From positions 22,501-86,500 of the forward strand of contig MCFG01000006.1 of NCBI GenBank assembly GCA_002104895.1: DNA of 64,000 bases, given 5' to 3'. Position numbers and translations under genes: made by a program. The number at the start of each line of letters is the position of its first letter. The stretch's first letter is position 1. The DNA comes from Anaeromyces robustus. Taxonomy: Eukaryota; Neocallimastigomycota; Neocallimastigomycetes; Neocallimastigales; Neocallimastigaceae. The notes below the pieces were generated by a model. It did not search any database, was not told the DNA's origin, and worked only from the letters and a program-made list of their open reading frames with translations. Below are positions 36,224 through 49,008 of the stretch, piece by piece.

Positions 36224-37087
36224 ATGGGTTTAGCTTTCTTTACAGTTCAACAACAAAGTTGTGCAATCATCGAACGTTTCGGAAAATATCACCGTATTGC
36301 TAAATCAGGATTACATTTTAAAATTCCATTTATCGATAACATATGTACTAAACTTTCCTTGAAAATTAGTCAATTGAATGTTACAGTAGAAACAAAAACT
36401 CAAGATAATGTATTCGTAAGTTTGGTCGTAGCTGTTCAATACAAGGTTCTTCCAGATAAGGTCTACGAAGCCTGCTATATGTTGGAAGACCCAGAACAAC
36501 AAATTAAAGCTTTTGTCTTTGATTTGGTCAGAGCACAAGTTCCATTATTATCTTTAGATGATGTATTTGCCAAAAAAGATGATATCGCTATTGCAGTCAA
36601 ATCAGAACTTGAAGGACAAATGGCAGAATTCGGTTATGGAATTATTAAGGCATTAGTTACTGATGTCAACCCAGATGCAAATGTAAAAGCTGCAATGAAT
36701 GAGATTAATACAGCTCAAAGATTGAGAATTGCAGCTACCGAAAAGGGTGAAGCTGAGAAGATTATGAAAATTAAACAAGCTGAAGCCGAAGCAGATGCTA
36801 GTATTTTACACGGAAAAGGTATTGCTGGACAACGTCAAGCCATTATTGAAGGTTTAGGAGAATCTGTAGAAGAATTCGTCAAGCAAATTCCAGGAACTAG
36901 TGCCTCTCGTGTTATGGATATGGTTTTGATGATTCAATACATTGATACATTGAAAGAAATTGGTGGAAGTTCAAAGTCGAATGTTGTATTCGTGCCTAAT
37001 ACTCCAGGAAATGTAAAGGATTTAGCAACACAAATTCAAGAAACTGTTTTTGCAGCACAAAAGTTAGATGAAAACAATACAAATTAA
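36224..37087 (+). CDS. HIR-type SPFH/prohibitin-domain membrane protein
   Basis: Intronless, 287 aa, with an unusually strong start context (ACCATGG). The protein resembles hypersensitive-induced-reaction (HIR) proteins throughout: MGLAFFTVQQQSCAIIERFGKYHRI, SGLHFKIPFIDNI, VETKTQDNVFVSLVVAVQYKV, then the coiled-coil part rich in EKGEAEKIMKIKQAEAEA, then FVKQIPGTSASRVMDMVLM. Gly2 fits N-myristoylation, by which HIR proteins attach to the inner leaflet of the plasma membrane and form oligomeric microdomain scaffolds. No transmembrane helix is present. The family is best known in plants, where it takes part in immune signalling; its role in fungi is not established to my knowledge. Codon use includes C-ending codons, suggesting good expression. 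A nested inverted repeat lies upstream. Confidence 0.93.
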   Translation: MGLAFFTVQQQSCAIIERFGKYHRIAKSGLHFKIPFIDNICTKLSLKISQLNVTVETKTQDNVFVSLVVAVQYKVLPDKVYEACYMLEDPEQQIKAFVFDLVRAQVPLLSLDDVFAKKDDIAIAVKSELEGQMAEFGYGIIKALVTDVNPDANVKAAMNEINTAQRLRIAATEKGEAEKIMKIKQAEAEADASILHGKGIAGQRQAIIEGLGESVEEFVKQIPGTSASRVMDMVLMIQYIDTLKEIGGSSKSNVVFVPNTPGNVKDLATQIQETVFAAQKLDENNTN

Positions 37088-37664
37088 AAGTAATCAATAA
37101 TTAATACTATCAAATTAATTATGAAAGTAGGCATGTAAAATAAGCAAATATTTTTTAAGTCAGTACAGAAGTTTATTATACCCATTTAAAAAAAAAAAAA
37201 ATAAAAAAAATATGTATTTCAAACAAAAAACTATAATTAAATTAAAAAATAAAAAATAAAAAAAAAAAACATAATAAAAATACAATCAAAGCAAAATAAT
37301 AAATTATTACATAATAATATTAAAAAAATGTATAGCGAAAAGTAATATTTTTTATTATAATAATTATATTATAATTTTAATTAAGTTAAAATATGAAATA
37401 AATAATAGTATTAAAGTAGTTAGTTATGGTATTAGCTCTATTGAATATTCAAAAGACCTAATATCATAAATATTATTCTATAATTAATTATAATATGCAA
37501 TTTTTTTTTTTTTTTTTTGATAATTCAAATAAAAAAAAATCAAAAAAAAAAAAAAATATATATATATATATTTAATTATTTTTTAAGTATTACATATAAA
37601 TAAAGGCATAAAAAATAAATAAACTATATAAATAATTATAAATATTTTTTTATATCAAAATATG

Positions 37665-37712
37665 TTATTATTTAGAATTAATATTTAAAGAAATAAAAAT
37701 TCTAAATAATAA
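37665..37712. repeat. Perfect 15-bp inverted repeat
   Basis: TTATTATTTAGAATT (37665-37679) and AATTCTAAATAATAA (37698-37712), with an 18-nt spacer, about 580 bp past the HIR stop codon. Confidence 0.75.
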
Positions 37713-38519
37713 TATATTTTTTATTAAATATCAGTAGGAATATGTTTTATTTTTGATGATATAATTAAATTAAACAAAATAAAATAAAATAAAATAAAAA
37801 ATAAAAAAGATTGCCTACAGTAATTTATATTGTATATTAATTTAATATTTATATCTTTGTTATCTGGTTTTTCTTATTAGTTTCATTTTTTTTTTTTTTA
37901 TTTTGTGTTTTTTTTTTATGATTCATGTATATATTAATATTTAAACTTAAAGATGAGTACAAATTGTTTGCTTTAAAAAAAAAAAAACTTTGTTTTTATT
38001 TTTATTTTTCCTTTTTGCTTATATTATTAAATAAATTAAAAAAAAAAAAAATTCACAAAAAATGTAATAGTAATTATAAAGATGTTCATTACAACAGTTT
38101 TTTTTTTTTTAATATTTTTTTCAATATTTTTTTTAATATTTTTTTAAAAAGATAATATTTTTCTTATTGTAGAATCTTCTAATAAAATATATATTTAATT
38201 GGATTAAAAATTTATTAAAAAGCTTAATTATTATCATATAGAATGTTTCTTTAAATCAAAGTTTACTCTTCAAAAAATAAAATAAGAACGAACAATATTA
38301 TATGTATAATAATTAATGAAATAAATAAACAAAATCATATAATAATTATATCTACGGATTGTGTACTATAAAAAAAAAAAAAAAACAAGAAAAAAAAAAA
38401 AAATATATATATATAATAATTATATATTAATAACCATAACAATAAATTATAATTATAATTTAAGATAATTATAATAAAGAAAAATAATAAAGAAATAAAT
38501 ATAATTGAATATTTTTTAT

Positions 38520-38711
38520 GTTCCAGATGTTTTTCAAAGACAAATTCAAATACAATCATTTGATCCTTACAGAGATATTTTTAACATATATGTGGTATGA
38601 AGTATCAATGGTAGCTATGCCCATTATCAACTATCAGTTAACCAATGGAAAAAGAATAAAAGAATTAAAGAACTTAATATTGGCAAAAAGGTTTGTGCTA
38701 ATTATGAATAG
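38520..38711 (+). pseudogene. Coding relic with internal stop
   Basis: In the frame starting at 38520, this block reads VPDVFQRQIQIQSFDPYRDI, then NIYVV, an in-frame TGA, then SINGSYAHYQLSVNQWKKNK and further to KKVCANYE and two stops. Third positions are strongly A/T-biased in this frame, as in genuine genes here. Another frame is formally open for 73 codons (38518-38739) but has atypical codon use. A TTCCAG at 38521-38526 could be a splice acceptor. Family not recognised; probably a decayed exon or transposon remnant. Confidence 0.45.
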
Positions 38712-39587
38712 TGAAGCGAATTTATTTAAAAATGTATGATATTTCAATTGCTTCCTTTTTCATTTCTTTGTTGGTATACACTTTACAAATACATCACTTA
38801 TATGAATGAGTAAATCATGTTATAAAACTTTTTCTACTAATTATGTTAATATATATATTTTTTAAATTTTAATTAAATACTATAATAAATCCTTTTTCAA
38901 ATTTCTTTGCGAATTTCATTTTATATATATAAGACATAACAAATAAATAAATAAAAAATCAATATAATATAATATAATATTATATAATATAATATTATAA
39001 ATATAAAAGATTTATTTCGAAATAATAAAAATAAAACTTTTATATGTATATATGAATTATTTATCTCTATTAAAAATTATCTATAAAAAATACTTAAAAT
39101 AATTTTTTACACACACACATATATATATTTACTTATTTTCATTTTTTTAATATTATTTTATTTTATATTTTTAATCATTTTTTTTCATTTTATTTTATAT
39201 TTTAAATAAGGTTGTTACTGTGTGCTGTAATAATTGAATAAATATAAACTAACTTTTACTTTATCCCAATAACAATTATACAATACTTATGAATTATAAA
39301 AAGAATATATAAAAAGAAAAAGTTATTATTGATGATTATTGATTATTGATTATTGATTATTGAGTATTGATTATTATTATTATTATTGATTAGTATTATT
39401 GTTATTATTGTTATTGTTATTATTGATGTATTGATGATTATTGATTATTGCTATTATTATTGTTATTCTTTGTTATTATTATTATTGTATTTATTATTAT
39501 ATTTATTACTGTATTTATTATTGTATTTATTATTGTATTTATTATTGTTATTATTTATTATAATTTTTATTTTTATTTATATGGATA

Positions 39588-40390
39588 TTAACAATAGTCG
39601 AGCCAATAATCTTCCTCTAGGTTTTCAACAAGTTTTGGATTATTTTTATACATATTTTGGAAATTCATGAAACCACCTCTTAATATATAAACTTTTTGGT
39701 CTGTATCTGAAACTTCACCTGCTTCAATTAAACTATTTAATGTTAAGGCATAACGATTAGCACATTTTGGACCACGAACTTGTGACATTGCGCAATGAAA
39801 AACAATTCTTGGAATTTTTTGACATTTTAAAACATAATGTTCAACATTATCTAAAAATTTTGAACTTGGAATATTTTTACAATGGCATATATTACCAAAC
39901 TAATATAGATACATATATACATATATATAATACATAATATTATTAAATAAATATGTATACATCAATTCAAATTTTATCTAAATATAAAAAAAAAATTTTT
40001 TTATAGTTTCTAAAATAAATTTGTTTATAATTACTGGATAGTCATCATCTCTAACATCAATTATTATAAAATCTTTTCTTTATGTATAATATTATTTTTT
40101 GTTGTTTTAATTTAATGTTTTTGAATAATTTGAAAATTTATTAAAAGAAAATGAAATAATGAAATAATTTTTGTTATATATAATTAAAATTATAAAAAAT
40201 TATATTTTAATATATAAATAATTATATGTTAAATAATATATATTTATAATATTAATGAATTTTATTTTAGTTTTTATTTATAACGTATATATATACTATA
40301 AATATTGTACCTTGGTTTCATATTTGGATCCAACATCCATTTTGCTAATTCATTAGCTTCTATATAAGTTGGTACTATTATTGAATTCAT
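39588..40390 (-). CDS. Cdc25/Acr2-like rhodanese-fold phosphatase or arsenate reductase
   Basis: Three exons on -: 40390-40311, 40077-40035 and 39899-39588, in phase, giving 144 aa. It is a single rhodanese domain: FIIIDVRDDDYP at the N-terminal strand, then KNIPSSKFLDNVEHYVLKC, then the active-site loop VFHCAMSQVRGP. This is a complete HCx5R phosphatase loop with Cys about 77 and Arg about 83. GGFMNFQ, the usual GGF turn after the loop, follows. Small proteins of this build include plant Cdc25-like/Acr2 enzymes, fission yeast Ibp1 and yeast Ych1 and Acr2. They act as tyrosine phosphatases, arsenate reductases or both. Which activity applies cannot be read from sequence. The start is the first ATG upstream of the domain. 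A palindrome lies about 430 bp upstream. Confidence 0.88.
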
Positions 40391-41838
40391 TTTTCCTTAT
40401 TATTAATCTTTTTTATTAATTCAATTTTTATTATAATAAAAATATTAAAAATGATTAATATAAAATAATATTATAAATAAAAAAAAAAACACTATAATAA
40501 AAATTATTATTACTTTTTACTTTTTAAAAGTAAAAGAAAATTAAAAAAAAAAAAAAAACTTTTTTGATATTACAAGTAACAATATATAATAAGATTTGAA
40601 TAAAGAAAAAAGGAGAAAAAAAAATAAAAAATTATTTTAATTTATATTAAGTATTTAATAAATTATTTAATAGCAATTGAATTAAAAATAATAAAAATAA
40701 GTATATGAATTAAAAAGATTTTACCAAAGAAATTAAATAGAAATTGATATGATAGTGTTAATATTGAAAAGTAATTTTTATTAATTTAACATACATTTTT
40801 ATTTTTATTAAAATGTTTGATAGTATAATAAATTTTTAAATTTATTATACTATCATTGATTATAATTATTATTTTTTTTAATTAAATATTTAATATATAT
40901 TTAATATATTATTTAATTAAAATTATTTAATATAATATATTAGGATTATAAAATTAAATATCAATATAATATAAAAAAGTTTTTATACCATTTTATCGAC
41001 CGTACTTTATAGGATCATGTATGTATATAGTACATTTCCCATTCTAATAATTATTTATATAAATATATTTTTTAATAAAGATTTTCGCATATAAATATAT
41101 AAATATTATTTCTTTTTGAGCTTTCTGAAAAATAAAAAAAAAAAAGTAGTATACTTTTTTTTTTTTTTATTTACTTCAAAATAATAAATTATTAATAATA
41201 ATCAATAATTTTTATTATTACTATATATTCTATAAAATTTCATTTCTATTTATTATTATATTATTATTAAGTATTAAAATTAGTAGTCTTTACATATATT
41301 ATTATTGTAATAAATATACCAATAATTTTTTAAGATAAATAATAATAATAGAGATTTTTTAATTATATTTATATTTATCTTTTTATTAAAAAAGTTTTAA
41401 TTCTTTTTTTTTTTATTTTTTTTATTTTTTTATATTTTTTATTTATTTATTTTTTTTTTTTTTTTATTTATTTTTATTCCTTAATTAACAGTAAGTATCT
41501 ATTATTTTCATCAACTTTTATACAATAATGTTTGTAATTTTATAAAAATAAAATGAAAATTTTGAAATATAAAAGAGATATATTTATAGGAAAATAAAAT
41601 AAAGAAAAAAAAAAGTTGTATATAGATAAAAATTTTTTTATAAAAAAAAAAAAATAAATAAGGAATAAATATATATATTAATAAATTAAATATATATAAT
41701 ATTATTTTTTCTTGTGCTTGATAAATGAAATAATTATACATTAAATGTATAAAGAAATATAAAAATAAAAAAAAAATAATATAAAAAAAAAAGGTAATTA
41801 TGAATAATCTAGATGATATATATTTATATTATTTATAT

Positions 41839-41869
<31 letters not shown>

Positions 41870-42281
41870 GTTTTTTTTGTTTTGTTTTGTTTTGTTTTTT
41901 AGTTATTTTTTTTTTTTTTTTTTTTTTTTTTGTATTTGTTTTTGAATGAAATTTGAATGAAATTTGAATGAAATGAATAAAATAATAGATTAATATATTT
42001 TAATATTTAATAATAATATGTAAATATTATTTTAGATTAATTTTTTTTTTTAGTATTTTTATTGTAATTTATTATATTTATTCTATATTTATTGTTATGT
42101 ATATTCTTTTATTATATTATTATTGCTGTTATTGCAATTTTTTTTCTTCTTATTTTTATTTTTATTTTTATTCTTTTTTTTTTTTTTTTAGTGTTTTGTG
42201 TTTTAATTTATTATTTAAAACGAAAAATAATTTGTTTATTTGAAGTTTATCGTGTGTCGTTAATTAATATATTTTATTAAT

Positions 42282-42324
<43 letters not shown>

Positions 42325-42512
42325 AAAAAAAAGATATAATTGTAGTATAAAATAAATATAAAAAATAATAATAAAATATTCAATTTAATTATTTTAACTT
42401 TTCTATAACTGAAATTAAATATTTTAATTTATTTTAATTTTTAATTTTTATTGTTTATTTTATTTTATTTTGTTTTGTTTTGTTTTTTATTTTTAATGTT
42501 TTTTCTTTTTTC

Positions 42513-42543
<31 letters not shown>

Positions 42544-42600
42544 GTATTTCGGTTGTTTGTTTTGTTTTGTTTTGTTTTGTTTAGTTTTTTCTTTTTTCTT

Positions 42601-42641
<41 letters not shown>

Positions 42642-42774
42642 GGATTTCATATTTACTTCTTTGTTATTAATTTTTATATTACTACTATATATATTAATAT
42701 ATATATTTAATAAATCTTTGATTATAAATATTATTATTAATTTATTTTAAATCATTTCTATTATTTTAATTCAT
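40391..42774. other. Intergenic, very AT-rich, poly-T tracts and one palindrome
   Basis: Holds the palindrome at 40818-40855 and homopolymer T tracts at about 41840-41869, 41908-41931, 42287-42320, 42516-42538 and 42605-42638, with TTTTG repeats. A slightly less AT-rich patch at 40990-41045 has no open frame. No gene identified. Confidence 0.65.
40818..40855. repeat. Near-perfect palindrome, 18-bp arms (38 nt)
   Basis: TGATAGTATAATAAATTT (40818-40835) and its exact reverse complement (40838-40855), separated by two T. The TGATAG and CTATCA ends exclude simple A/T self-complementarity. Confidence 0.9.
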
Positions 42775-45261
42775 TCATTTATGTACGGGTTGTTCCTTTT
42801 GGAATACTTTTGGTAAAAGTAATTGACTTTTTTTTTTGGTTTGTCTTATTCTTGATGAATTCATAATTGCCAAATTTGATAAATATCTATTAAGTTTAGC
42901 TAAAATTTCCTTCTCACTAATTTCATTTTCTACAACAAATTCAACAGTTTGATCTAAATATTCAACAACAATAACAAAAAAAAAATGTTTAAGATTAATA
43001 TTATATTTCAAATTGTTATTTAATATATTATAATTATAAATAAAATAAAATAAAATAAAATAAAATAAAATAAAATAAAATAAAATAAAATAAAATAAAA
43101 TAAAATAAAATAAAATAATTTACCTAAACACGATTCAATATCTTCTTGAGATATACCCCATTTCATTGCTAACTCTCTTGGTGTGTAGCCTTCACTATTC
43201 GTCAATTCAACTTGAGCACCTCTTTTTAATAAATACTGACAAACATCTCTATAATTTCTTACAATAGCTTCATGTAATGGATACCTTAATAAATAATAAA
43301 TAAAATTTACAATATATTAATATTTTTTGCTTTAATAAAATGTTATAAATTTATAAATATTCATAAATAAATTATATTTATAACTTACCATCCATTTTGA
43401 CCTGGTGTATTTACATTTATTAAATATGAATATACAATCACAAGTCTTAAATTTCCTTGTCTTGAAGCAATATGAAGTGGTGTATCATTCCTATAAAACA
43501 TAATAATAAATTATATAATTTTTTTTTTTTTAAAGAGATATTAATATTAATAATATTAATATTTAAGAATTATTATATAAATTTATTAAATGAAAAAAAA
43601 AAAAAAAAAAAATATTAATTACCATATATTCACTTGTGGGAATGATGCACCATATTTAAGTAATATCATACTCATATTATATTGTTGTTGCATCATTAAA
43701 CAATATCTACTTCTTCTTATACCATTAATTCCAACCCTTTTATATTCAAATAAAAGAAAAAAAAAAAAAAAAAAAAACATGAATAAATATAATTTATATA
43801 ATTTATTATAAAAATATTGATATTATTAAAGATTATACATATTAAAAAAAATATTTACTTATTTATAATTATTCCTGCAATTTTAACATTTCCTGTTGAA
43901 GCTGCAAAATCTATTGGATATATATATGGTGCTTTTGGGTATGTTCTTATTACTGAAGTATTTTGACTAGAATAATTATTTGATCCTAATTGATCATCTA
44001 TATATGTTCCATTGAGTACACCAGTTTTATGAGTAAATATACGAGCTTCAACTGATTTTAATCTACCCAAATTTAAATATTGTTCAATCGGTATAGGCTG
44101 ATTAAGATCTGCACCATAATCTATAATTAAATTTATTAATTTATCATCTCCTTTACAACAGGCAATATGTAATGCAGTTAATCCATTCCATGATTGATTA
44201 ATATATGCTTTCTATTATTATAATTTAATTTATTATACGTATTGATTATAAATATTATATATTAATATTAATTAATAATTTATTCACTAAATTTCTTTTT
44301 TTATCTATCTATTTATTTATTTATTTTATTTTTTTTGCTTATTTTGCTTATTTCCTTTTATTATTTATTATTAATTATTTTATTACTTTATTATTATTTT
44401 ATTATTGATATTAAATGATACTAAATAAATAAAATATTAAAATAATAAACTTACTTTTATCATAACTTTAATAACATTATCTAATCCTAAAGCTACAGCT
44501 AAAAGAAAATATGATGGCAATTTAACTTTAACATCATTAGCCATTTGAACTTCAAATATAGGCAAATTAATATTTGGTGGAAATCCCTTATCAAGCATTG
44601 ATAATACAACTGGCTCTAAATTGTTAAGCATAGCTCTAACAAAAATATTATTGGCTTCATCAAAATTTCTTTTTCGAAAAGTATTTGATGATAATTCTTC
44701 AATTATTGTGCATGCTTGCTGAATTCTTCGATCATGAACTGCCAATTTTAATAGGTGAAGATGTTCTATAATATATTAAGTCATTTTATGAATAAGTTGA
44801 AAGAATAAAAAAATGAATATATATATTATTTATATTTATTCAAATGAATTTGATACGCTTTTATTATTTAATTTAAATATTTATATTTACCATCTTTGCT
44901 TTTCCTTGATTTTTTCTTTGAAAGAAATGCATTTATACGATTCATTGTTCTTGATTTTGGTTTTATACTAAATTCTATTTTTGTAAATTATTTTACAATC
45001 ATTATTAAAAAATTGAATTATTAATTTATATAAGCAGTTGTAAGAATATTATTATTTATTATTATTGTAAACAATTTTAAGAATGATAGTAATATCATTA
45101 TAATAGATATAGTTATTATATTATAAATAAAAAATAAAAATTAATTTTATAAATACATAATAATTTATTAATTCAATATATATGATATTTTACAGATGTT
45201 TATTTAAATTATCTTTATATATTAAAGATATAAATAATAACAATAACAGTAGCAACATAAA

Positions 45262-45300
<39 letters not shown>

Positions 45301-45869
45301 TTATACCTTTTTTGCCTTTTTGTGCATCTTTTGGTAAAGGTTTTAACTTATTTTCTTGAATAAGTTTATTTGTATGTTTTTGAAGTTGACACAATATAGA
45401 TCTTTGTTGTTGAGGATGGGTATCACTATATTTAAAATCACTTAATGAAATAATACTTTCAGAGAGTTTCGATACTCCCACTAATTTTCTTGGGGTATAT
45501 ATTCCAGAAGATGCTGCATTATAAATTGATGAATAGGTAGAAACAGAAGAAGTTTCATCTTCTTGAAATTGAGGTAAACTATTTATTTTTCTAATATTTG
45601 TATCTGATAAAGGAGAAGCATGTGCATAATACATGCTTTTATTTGAAATTGATTTTTTAAAATGGCTTTCCTCTTTTATGATTTTATATTGAATGTATAT
45701 ATATAATCAATATAAATTTTAAATTAATACAATTATCATTTTTATTATTAATATTTAATAAAATTATTAAAAGCATCAAAAAAAAATAATATTTATTAAT
45801 TAAATATTAAAGAGTACATAAATATAATCAATATATAATATATATAATAAAAAATATACCTTTATCCAT
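42775..45869 (-). CDS. Ankyrin-repeat protein, nine exons
   Basis: Exons on -: 45869-45860, 45672-45307, 44974-44891, 44765-44455, 44211-43859, 43736-43623, 43490-43389, 43284-43124 and 42953-42775. Every junction is in phase, giving 559 aa. The first exon is a 10-nt ATG GAT AAA G, the same size as in the AsnRS gene. Residues 1 to about 150 are Ser/Lys-rich and disordered. Ankyrin repeats then follow to about residue 500, the clearest being WNGLTALHIACCKGDDKLIN, NDTPLHIASRQGNLRLV, GWYPLHEAIVRNYRDVCQYL and EGYTPRELAMKWG, plus weaker ones before them. A charged C-terminal helix closes the protein (VENEISEKEILAKLNRYLSN). No catalytic or membrane segment is seen, so a protein-binding scaffold is the fair reading. 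Gene identity is not recognised. Confidence 0.82.
43036..43117 (-). repeat. (AAAAT)n pentanucleotide array in intron
   Basis: About 16 copies of TAAAA within the last intron of the ankyrin gene, beginning a few bases inside the donor side. Confidence 0.88.
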
Positions 45870-46434
45870 TTTAAATAAAAAAATTTAATTGCTTAATATT
45901 TTTATGATATAATGAAAGAATAACTATTAAAATATTGAAAATAACTTTATTTCATTCCACTAGAAAACATATATTGTTTATATAGTTAATTCAGTCTTTT
46001 TATATATATAATTCTAAAAAAAATATTTCAATATTTATTTATTTTTTTTAATTATTATTAATAAAATTATTATTTATTTATATATTTAATATCGATTGAT
46101 TTTTTGTTATTTAGTGATTGTTTATTTAAAGTATAAATAATTGAATTTAATTGAAAACAAAAATGACATAAATATTGTTATATCGAAAAAAATATAATAA
46201 ATAAAAAATACTTATTATTATTATTATTGTTGTTATTATTTTTTTTTTGTATTATTAATATAAATTATGTTTATTTTTATTTGTTTTATTATTAAAAAAA
46301 AAAAATAAAAATAAAAAGGCAAGCCTTTTTTTTTTGTGTTTAATTATAAATAATTGTGATTATCTTATAAAATTATATTTAAAAATCTCTTTGTAAATTT
46401 CTTTTTTTTTTTTTTTTTTTTTTTTTGTTTGTTT

Positions 46435-46479
<45 letters not shown>

Positions 46480-47322
46480 TTTCAAGTATATTTGTCATAT
46501 TCATTGCTAAAAAGTATATCGTTTTCTGTATAATATAGAAATAAATAAAAGAAAGATTTGATAATCTTTTTTGTCAATTCTTTATATTTACATATAAACA
46601 ATTACAGTTTTAAACTCTATTTTACTTTTTTTTTAATTTCTTTTTTATATTTACTATATTCTTCTCTTATTTCTATTTAAAAGATAGTGTTCTTTAATTA
46701 ATTTCTTATTATTAAATTCTTATAATAAAAAATAAATTATTGTTAATTAAATTTCAAATTCAATAACAAAAACTTATTCTGGTAAAATAATGAATATGTG
46801 TTGTAATTATAAAAAAAATATATAAAGTATTGAAAATTGTTTTTTTTTTTTTTATTATTCTTTAATATAATATATTATTTTTATAAAATATTTATATATT
46901 ATATATTGTTATTTAATATAATTAGTAATATAATATATATAATATATATAATATTGATTTTTAATATTTTAGAGACATAAATACAATGATTTATTTATTA
47001 TTTAATTTTTATTGATTGATTTAAATTAAATGTAATATATTACCAATTGAATTTATATATAATAATATATTAAAGACATATCCTTATTTGAAATTTTAAT
47101 ATATTATTTAATAAAGTCTAATTAATAATAATCTTATTTATTTTATATTTATTTTATTTAAATAACTGCATATTCATTTATTTTATATATATGTATTTAA
47201 TTATATATTTATTTATATGTTCATTTATTAATATATTATTTAAATATGGTATATTATTTTTTTCAAATATTTTTCTCTGTTTTTATTGTAATTGTTAATC
47301 ACTCAATATTTTATTGATAATT

Positions 47323-47381
47323 ATTAGTTACAATTATAATTTATATCAGAATTCATTAGTTACAATTATAATTTATATCAG
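47323..47381. repeat. 27-bp direct repeat, 32-bp period
   Basis: An identical 27-nt word starting ATTAGTTACAATTATAATTT occurs at 47323-47349 and 47355-47381 with five bases between. It is exact, so the duplication is recent or maintained. Confidence 0.85.
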
Positions 47382-47584
47382 TATTTCTTATTTATTTATT
47401 TTTTCAAGTATACAAGATATTATATTATATTATATTATATTATACAATAATAAAAAATAATTAAGAAAAATGTGTAAGGATCAAATAATTTTTTTTGTTA
47501 AAAATTGCCTCTAAATTGTTAGTATTATTAGATATGAAATATATTTTATAATTAAAATTAATAGAACAACATCAATTAATAAGT

Positions 47585-47800
47585 TCAAACGTAAATTTGT
47601 CTATAAGTTTTATGAATTAAATGAGATAGAATATCGATACCTATAATAATACCTAAAACCATAACATGTAACAAAGTATTAAATCCTATAGCTATAGTTA
47701 TTCATAATTATTTTAGTAGGATTGTATAAAAAGAAATGTTTAATATACTATAATACAATATATTAAACGAATACCTAGTTATACCTATAATAATAATTAT
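47585..47800 (-). pseudogene. Coding-like relic, two frames
   Basis: On -, the open segment GITRYSFNILYYSILNIS is followed, after a TAA and a frame change, by AIGFNTLLHVMVLGIIIGID and then LSHLIHKTYRQIYV before a TGA. It is less AT-rich than the flanks and could be a decayed membrane-protein fragment, or a terminal exon with an unrecognised upstream part. Low certainty. Confidence 0.3.
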
Positions 47801-48977
47801 AATGATAATAAAAAGTTATAATCCTTTTTTTTTCATTATTAATTAATATAGTTAATATATCTCTTACTATATATATAATTTCTTCATATATTTATTGATA
47901 AATTTGTGTTACTTTAAATTTTTACTGGATAAAATAAAACTATAATAAATATATTAAATATAATTATTTATTATTAATTAATATGTATTATAATATATAA
48001 TAGATATAATAGAAATCAATGAATAAATACTAAATTATTCATATTTAATAATAATTAATAAGAATAATTATAATAATAAATAAATAAATAAATAAATATA
48101 TAAATTTCTTATTAATATATTATGATATTTAATTATTATTATAAAAATTGTATAATATTTTAAATATTTAAAAAAAAAATTGAAGATTATATTTTATATA
48201 ATCATAATAAATAAATATATAATTAATTATAAATAATATAAGTATTTAAAAACAATAAATATACAAATTAATTATAATTAATATATTAAATCCTCTTGTA
48301 TGAGTATATATAATTTTATTTATTTTTATTTATTCATTTATTTATTTATTTATTTATTATTTATTTATTTATTTATTCATATAAGGAAAGAAAATTTTTT
48401 CCAATTTTTTTTATACATAAATTAAAAACAAAACAAAAAAAAAAAAAAAAAAAGATATTTCAGGAGTTGTTTATTAATATTTACCAATGACAGCTTTATC
48501 TTTTGTATTTTTAAAAAAAAATGTTCCTAAATTATTAATATACTATTAATATATTAATTATTATATCATATTATATAATATATTTAATTATTCATATTTC
48601 ATTATTGAATATTGTTAGAAATAAAGTTCATTATTATAATTTCTATAATATTATTTATATAATAATTATTATTGTTATAATGCTATATTGTAATAATGTA
48701 TTATAATGTAGTACATATTAATGTAGTACATTTATGTAGTAAGATTGTATATGATCATCATAATAAAATATGTAAAAAAATGTGATTATTAAATAGAACC
48801 AATTTTATTAAAATCAAAATATCATAAAATAAAATAAAAAATTAAATATACTTTTACTAAAAAATAATAATTTTATAATTTATTATTAAATACATAATAT
48901 GTTAACATTACATTATATAATTATAACTTATTTTAAATTCTATAATTTTGTATTTATTTATTTATTTATTTATTTTT

Positions 48978-49008
<31 letters not shown>

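Larger units (their letters stand above)
37088..39587. other. Intergenic between converging genes
   Basis: Lies between the HIR gene (+) and the phosphatase gene (-). It holds a 15-bp hairpin (37665-37712), a relic (38520-38711), ATAAT repeats near 38960 and TTATTG/TTATTA arrays at 39328-39560. Confidence 0.7.

Noticed and set aside
40990-41045. Less AT-rich patch (CGACCGTACTTTATAGGATC)
   Set aside because: No open frame, tRNA fold or box motif found; could be promoter sequence but not supportable.
46313-46335. AAAAAGGC/GCCTTTTT hairpin followed by T-run, like a bacterial terminator
   Set aside because: The genome is eukaryotic and no transcript is known to end here; recorded only as a short hairpin.
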